A stretch of DNA of 9,230 nt from assembly GCA_029856615.1 (NCBI GenBank), contig JAHKLF010000048.1:1-9230 (forward strand), written 5' to 3'. The notes beneath the pieces were generated by a model, which saw only the letters and a list, made by a program, of their open reading frames with translations, did no database searches and was not told the DNA's origin. This document shows positions 6,573 through 9,230 of this stretch, piece by piece. The position numbers and the translations under genes were made by a program. This stretch comes from Candidatus Njordarchaeota archaeon. Its GTDB lineage: Archaea; Asgardarchaeota; Njordarchaeia; Njordarchaeales; Njordarchaeaceae. Within the stretch, counting starts at the first letter, position 1; each line of letters begins with the position of its first letter.

Positions 6573-6618
6573 TATCAATGAGTCTATCAAGCATTCTAAT
6601 CATTTTAAGGTAACCTCC

Positions 6619-7020
6619 ATGAGGGTTCAAAAGAAAGTGATCCTTGACTTCAAAGGAAAACGAGCTGAAGCTCAAGCGCTATTTGACGCAGGGGCGGGCT
6701 TTACCATAATGAGTGCTAAAAAATTTGAACGATTTTTTAATTCACGAGAATGGCATGAATTGGATGAGCCTTATTATGGCTATCTAATCAATAGAGAGAA
6801 AGTAAAACTAGATCGATATGTTATTCTAAAAATAATTATAAATACTCATATTCTAGTAGAGATGATATTCCTGACTGACGATTTTGTGGAAGAAATAAAA
6901 GTCGGCGATAAGATAATTAAAATGCCCGACATAATTATTGGATCGGGAACAATGGATAAATATGGCATTGAATTGAGTGCAGAAAAAGGGTTAGTATTTC
7001 GAGGGATATTAATATTATAA
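6619..7020 (+). CDS. Small clan AA (retropepsin-like) aspartic protease-like protein with DAG motif
   Basis: A 133-residue single-domain protein resembling retropepsin-like proteases, which work as dimers with one aspartate per subunit. After a beta hairpin (VILDFKGKRAEAQALFDAGA) the putative active-site D23 lies in DAGA (23-26), where the family normally has DTGA or DSGA. The following FTIMSAKKFERFF fits the next strand and helix. The C-terminal MPDIIIGSGTMDKYGIEL (103-119) matches the hydrophobic-hydrophobic-Gly flap-side strand and helix ahead of the last strands, as in many bacterial and archaeal clan AA proteins. No signal peptide or membrane helix is present, so it is probably cytoplasmic. 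The Thr/Ser-to-Ala change removes the hydroxyl used in the fireman's grip hydrogen-bond network, so activity is uncertain. It stands alone, with a 166-bp gap to the next gene. Confidence 0.65.
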   Translation: MRVQKKVILDFKGKRAEAQALFDAGAGFTIMSAKKFERFFNSREWHELDEPYYGYLINREKVKLDRYVILKIIINTHILVEMIFLTDDFVEEIKVGDKIIKMPDIIIGSGTMDKYGIELSAEKGLVFRGILIL

Positions 7021-7066
7021 CTTCAATATTAAGAGTATTCTGTAGCCTAGATGAAGTTATTAAGAG
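7017..7066. repeat. Inverted and direct 9-bp repeats at the end of the retropepsin-like gene
   Basis: ATAACTTCA (7017-7025, covering the stop codon) is a perfect inverted copy of TGAAGTTAT (7052-7060). TATTAAGAG occurs twice in direct orientation at 7027-7035 and 7058-7066. The hairpin could stabilise the 3' end of the transcript. There is no T-tract after it, so it is not a typical archaeal terminator. The rest of the 7021-7186 gap holds only an imperfect dyad (7082-7089/7099-7106) and the next gene's promoter. Confidence 0.35.
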
Positions 7067-7155
7067 AAATAAATTGTAAGATGACGCATTTTCATGGAAT
7101 GAGTCAATAACTCCTAATCATTAATAGTCATGTTTTATCCAGTGATATATTCTAG

Positions 7156-7165
7156 TTTTTAAATA
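7156..7165 (+). promoter_or_regulatory. TATA box giving a leaderless M20 peptidase transcript
   Basis: TTTTTAAATA is centred about 26 bp before the ATG at 7187, the spacing at which archaeal transcription would begin at or next to the start codon. No GGTGA-type ribosome site precedes that ATG, which agrees with leaderless translation. Confidence 0.6.
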
Positions 7166-7186
7166 GCGCTTTTCTCATTCTTATCT

Positions 7187-8533
7187 ATGGGGATTCATAT
7201 GCCTGAGTATTTGAGGGAATTTGTACGAATATTATCGAAATTAGTGAATTTTAAGACTCTTGCAATTAATCATGATGAATGCGAGCGAGCAGTTTTATAT
7301 CTTGAAGAGATCTTAAGAGAATATGGATTTCGTACCGAAATTCTTAGGCATCCAGATGGTAATCCAGTAATTCTCGCCAGTGTAAATGGCGTTAGTGATA
7401 AATCATTATTATTTTATAATCATTATGATGTTCAGCCAGTAGAACCATTAGAAGAATGGAAAAGTGATCCTTTTACGCTTAAAGAGGATAATGGTTTTTT
7501 ATATGGCCGTGGTGTTGGGGATAATAAAGGAAATATTGTTTCAAGAATATTAGCGGTGAAGCAAGTCATAGAGGAAGAAGGTAAATTACCGTATGGAGTA
7601 AAATTTGTTATTGAGGGTGAAGAGGAAGCTGGTTCTCCTCATCTCCTAGAAATGTTACAACAAAGAAAAGAGTTCTTTAGAGATGTCGTTGGAGTGATAT
7701 GGGAATTCGGTGGATTTGGCAGAGACGATTCGATAGCTCTTATCTTAGGATTAAAGGGAATATTATATGTGGAATTAGAAGCCAAAAGACTTAAGAGGGA
7801 TGCACATTCATCATTAGCTGTGATATTACCAAGCGCAGCTTGGGATCTAATAAGATTTCTATACGAGCTTAAAATGGACAACCTTGAACAAATAAAAAGC
7901 TTTCATGAGGGGATAATAGATGTAAAGAAAATAGTACATGAGATTGAAAATGAAGGATACGAGCTCGCATTTGATCCTAATGGATTAAAAGAGGAATTTG
8001 GAATTAAGGAATTCATAAATAATTTAAGTGGTAGAGAAGCCCTATTTGCGTATTTCGGTAATCCAACTTTTAATATTGACGGTTTCATAACAGGTTACAC
8101 GGGTCCTGGATCAAAGACTGTTTTACCAGCTAAAGCTTCCGTTAAGATAGATTTTAGATTGGTCCCCAATCAAGATCCGATGAAGATTGCTAGGGAACTT
8201 TCAGAGTATGCTAAGAAACGTGACATAGAGTGCCGTATACATTCAATGACGGAACCAGCATACACAGATTTCAGGAATCCATTCATTCAAAAATTAATTA
8301 AAATATTGACGAAAATGGGCGAAAAGATAAGAATATCGCCGTGGTCTCCCGCGAGCGGACCAATGCATATTTTTACAAAATATTTTGGATTACCAGCGGT
8401 AGCGGGGATAGGTGTGAGCTATTGGGGATCTAGACATCATGCACCGAATGAGAATATTCGATTAAAAGATGTTGAGAGAACTATAAGAATCTTAAAAAAT
8501 ATCTTACGAAATAAGGATATCGTTGAGTCATGA
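7187..8533 (+). CDS. M20 family metallopeptidase (dipeptidase / ArgE-DapE-like)
   Basis: A 448-residue cytoplasmic di-zinc hydrolase of the M20 family, probably cleaving dipeptides or short peptides. Metal and catalytic positions are in place: H79 and D81 (NHYDVQPV), the bridging D112 (GRGVGDNKGN), catalytic E146 and ligand E147 (IEGEEEAGS), E173 (VIWEFGG) and H418 (RHHAPNE). H207 in the inserted dimerisation domain (RDAHSSLA) corresponds to the histidine that reaches the partner active site in carnosinase-like enzymes. The length fits the PepV/CNDP/succinyl-diaminopimelate desuccinylase-like branch, and the EGEEEAGS form favours the carnosinase-like dipeptidase side. ATG 7187 is chosen because the TATA spacing makes it leaderless; an in-frame ATG at 7199 is a possible alternative. 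T5 (8534-8538) and T7 (8566-8572) tracts may terminate it. The substrate cannot be fixed from sequence. Confidence 0.92.
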   Translation: MGIHMPEYLREFVRILSKLVNFKTLAINHDECERAVLYLEEILREYGFRTEILRHPDGNPVILASVNGVSDKSLLFYNHYDVQPVEPLEEWKSDPFTLKEDNGFLYGRGVGDNKGNIVSRILAVKQVIEEEGKLPYGVKFVIEGEEEAGSPHLLEMLQQRKEFFRDVVGVIWEFGGFGRDDSIALILGLKGILYVELEAKRLKRDAHSSLAVILPSAAWDLIRFLYELKMDNLEQIKSFHEGIIDVKKIVHEIENEGYELAFDPNGLKEEFGIKEFINNLSGREALFAYFGNPTFNIDGFITGYTGPGSKTVLPAKASVKIDFRLVPNQDPMKIARELSEYAKKRDIECRIHSMTEPAYTDFRNPFIQKLIKILTKMGEKIRISPWSPASGPMHIFTKYFGLPAVAGIGVSYWGSRHHAPNENIRLKDVERTIRILKNILRNKDIVES

Positions 8534-8572
8534 TTTTTGGAAATATTTATTTAAATATTTAAATATTTTTTT
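8534..8572 (+). terminator. T-tracts after the M20 peptidase gene
   Basis: Five T residues follow the TGA stop directly (8534-8538) and seven more lie at 8566-8572. Together they could form an archaeal U-tract terminator, although the second tract overlaps the antitoxin promoter. Confidence 0.35.
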
Positions 8573-8583
8573 ATATTGGTGAG
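8550..8583 (+). promoter_or_regulatory. vapBC promoter with embedded palindromic operator candidate and ribosome site
   Basis: TTTAAATA is repeated in tandem (8550-8557 and 8558-8565), giving a strong TATA region. Within it AAATATTTAAATATTT (8553-8568) is a perfect 16-bp palindrome. VapB-type ribbon-helix-helix proteins usually repress their own operon by binding such dyads, so autorepression by blocking TBP is plausible. GGTGAG at 8578-8583 sits 4 nt before the ATG at 8588 (5 nt counting from GGTGA). Confidence 0.5.
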
Positions 8584-8587
8584 AGAG

Positions 8588-8872
8588 ATGGGGTTAATCA
8601 CTGTAAGAATCGATGATGCGCTAGAAAAAGAGTTAAGAGAAATTGCTCACCGGATATATGGCTATAAAAAAGGAAGCTTATCACGTGCTGTGCAAGAGGC
8701 TATTAAATATTGGATTGAACGAATAAAGAGCGGTAAGAGAGTAATTAATTGGGGTGATTTTGAAGTAAATGTGCAGAAGAGGGACGTGGTAAAAGACATA
8801 TTGGGGGAAAGTAAACGGATAGATGAAGATAAAATAAGAAGGCTATTAAATCTACTTGGTATTACGGAGTAA
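8588..8872 (+). CDS. vapB: Ribbon-helix-helix antitoxin, VapB type
   Basis: A 94-residue DNA-binding antitoxin. The beta ribbon is LITVRI (residues 3-8), helix A covers about 10-22 (ALEKELREIAHRI), the turn is YKKGSLS (26-32), and helix B is about 31-46 (SRAVQEAIKYWIERI), the usual ribbon-helix-helix pattern in which dimers insert the ribbon into the major groove. The charged remainder (about 48-94, with a helix near 79-91) should wrap around and inhibit the partner toxin. In-frame TTG (8576) and GTG (8579) codons lie upstream, but GGTGA at 8578-8582 is correctly spaced only for the ATG at 8588. The toxin gene begins 22 bp after its stop, so the two form an operon. Confidence 0.85.
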   Translation: MGLITVRIDDALEKELREIAHRIYGYKKGSLSRAVQEAIKYWIERIKSGKRVINWGDFEVNVQKRDVVKDILGESKRIDEDKIRRLLNLLGITE

Positions 8873-8894
8873 TATACTGGGGGTTTGTTATTCA

Positions 8895-9230
8895 ATGAAG
8901 CAAGTAGCCATTGATACTGGGGTCTGGGTTGAGGCTATTTCGAGAGGTAGCGAATTTTATAGCTTGGCGAGGAGGATGATTAATGAAGTACTTGCTGGGA
9001 AAATTAAAGCAGTAATAACTTCTCTAACTGCTACAGAAGTATATTATGTGGCATATAGAGTTTATAGAGCTAGCGGATTGGATTCTTTCAAGGCAAAGAC
9101 ACGGGCATTGAATCTATTTAATGTGTTATATACGCATGATAACATTGAAGTCTTGATCAATAGGGAAATAAGTCTAAGAGCTGCTGAAATAAAAATTAAG
9201 TATAACATAGCTTTATCGGATTCCTACATA
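8895..9230 (+). CDS. vapC: PIN-domain ribonuclease toxin, VapC type (partial, cut by window edge)
   Basis: An open frame from ATG 8895 to the window edge (112 residues so far, with no stop). It begins MKQVAIDTGVWVEAI, the first strand of a PIN domain with acidic residue D7. E48 in TSLTATEVYY and D109 in NIALSDSYI are the second and third conserved acidic residues. The fourth would lie just past the window. PIN toxins cut RNA, often tRNA or rRNA, using Mg2+ or Mn2+, and the upstream antitoxin should neutralise it. GGGGGT at 8879-8884 is an approximate ribosome site about 10 nt before the start. Truncation is an artefact of the window, and nothing suggests a broken gene. Confidence 0.85.
   Translation, partial: MKQVAIDTGVWVEAISRGSEFYSLARRMINEVLAGKIKAVITSLTATEVYYVAYRVYRASGLDSFKAKTRALNLFNVLYTHDNIEVLINREISLRAAEIKIKYNIALSDSYI

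Noticed and set aside
7082..7106. Imperfect dyad TGACGCAT / ATGAGTCA as an operator for the M20 gene
   Set aside because: One mismatch in 8 bp, and it lies 50 bp or more upstream of the TATA box with no second copy nearby. Too weak to annotate.
6619..8533. Retropepsin-like and M20 genes as one proteolysis operon
   Set aside because: A 166-bp gap and a well-placed TATA box for the M20 gene indicate separate transcription.
82..9230. A dedicated multi-gene defence or mobile-element system
   Set aside because: Apart from one ordinary VapBC pair, there is no transposase, integrase, nuclease-helicase, CRISPR repeat or attachment-site pair. The remaining genes are metabolic or transport genes with separate promoters.

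Overview
The window looks like a chromosomal segment from a thermophilic archaeon, most likely of the Thermoproteota/TACK type. This is an inference from several signs: AT-rich DNA, frequent AGA/AGG arginine and ATA isoleucine codons, ribosome-binding sites of the GGTGA type, TATA-like boxes about 25 bp before inferred transcript starts, a leaderless-looking gene, a VapBC-type toxin-antitoxin pair and a DUF422/CruF-type carotenoid protein. The species cannot be named from the sequence alone. There are nine protein-coding genes, the last cut by the right edge. No rRNA, tRNA, CRISPR array or insertion sequence was seen, and no gene-free stretch exceeds 300 bases.

Left two thirds (1-6512), all on the minus strand. 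In transcription order these are an SLC45/GPH-like major facilitator transporter (6512-5250), a cytoplasmic glycerophosphodiester phosphodiesterase whose start overlaps the transporter's end (5260-4538), a CruF-type carotenoid membrane protein (4393-3584), an unrecognised secreted, membrane-anchored, sequon-rich protein (3458-2763), and a large M1 zinc aminopeptidase with a C-terminal HEAT-repeat array and coiled coil (2568-82). The transporter and phosphodiesterase form a clear translationally overlapping pair. The other three are separated by 125-194 bp gaps with their own ribosome-binding sites and candidate promoters.

Right third (6619-9230), all on the plus strand. A small retropepsin-like protein with an unusual DAG active-site motif (6619-7020) is divergent from the transporter. 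It is followed by an M20 metallopeptidase with a leaderless-type promoter (7187-8533), then a ribbon-helix-helix antitoxin (8588-8872) and a PIN-domain toxin (from 8895, truncated).

How the genes fit together: three unrelated predicted peptidase families (M1, clan AA, M20) in 9 kb suggest a peptide-handling neighbourhood, but they are not one operon. The transporter-phosphodiesterase pair suggests import and cytoplasmic cleavage of a glycerophosphodiester. The least explained items are the DAG variant protease-like protein, the unknown anchored surface protein, and the dyad-rich 194-bp gap at 2569-2762, which includes a potential 16-bp RNA stem. No clearly new multi-gene system is evident.
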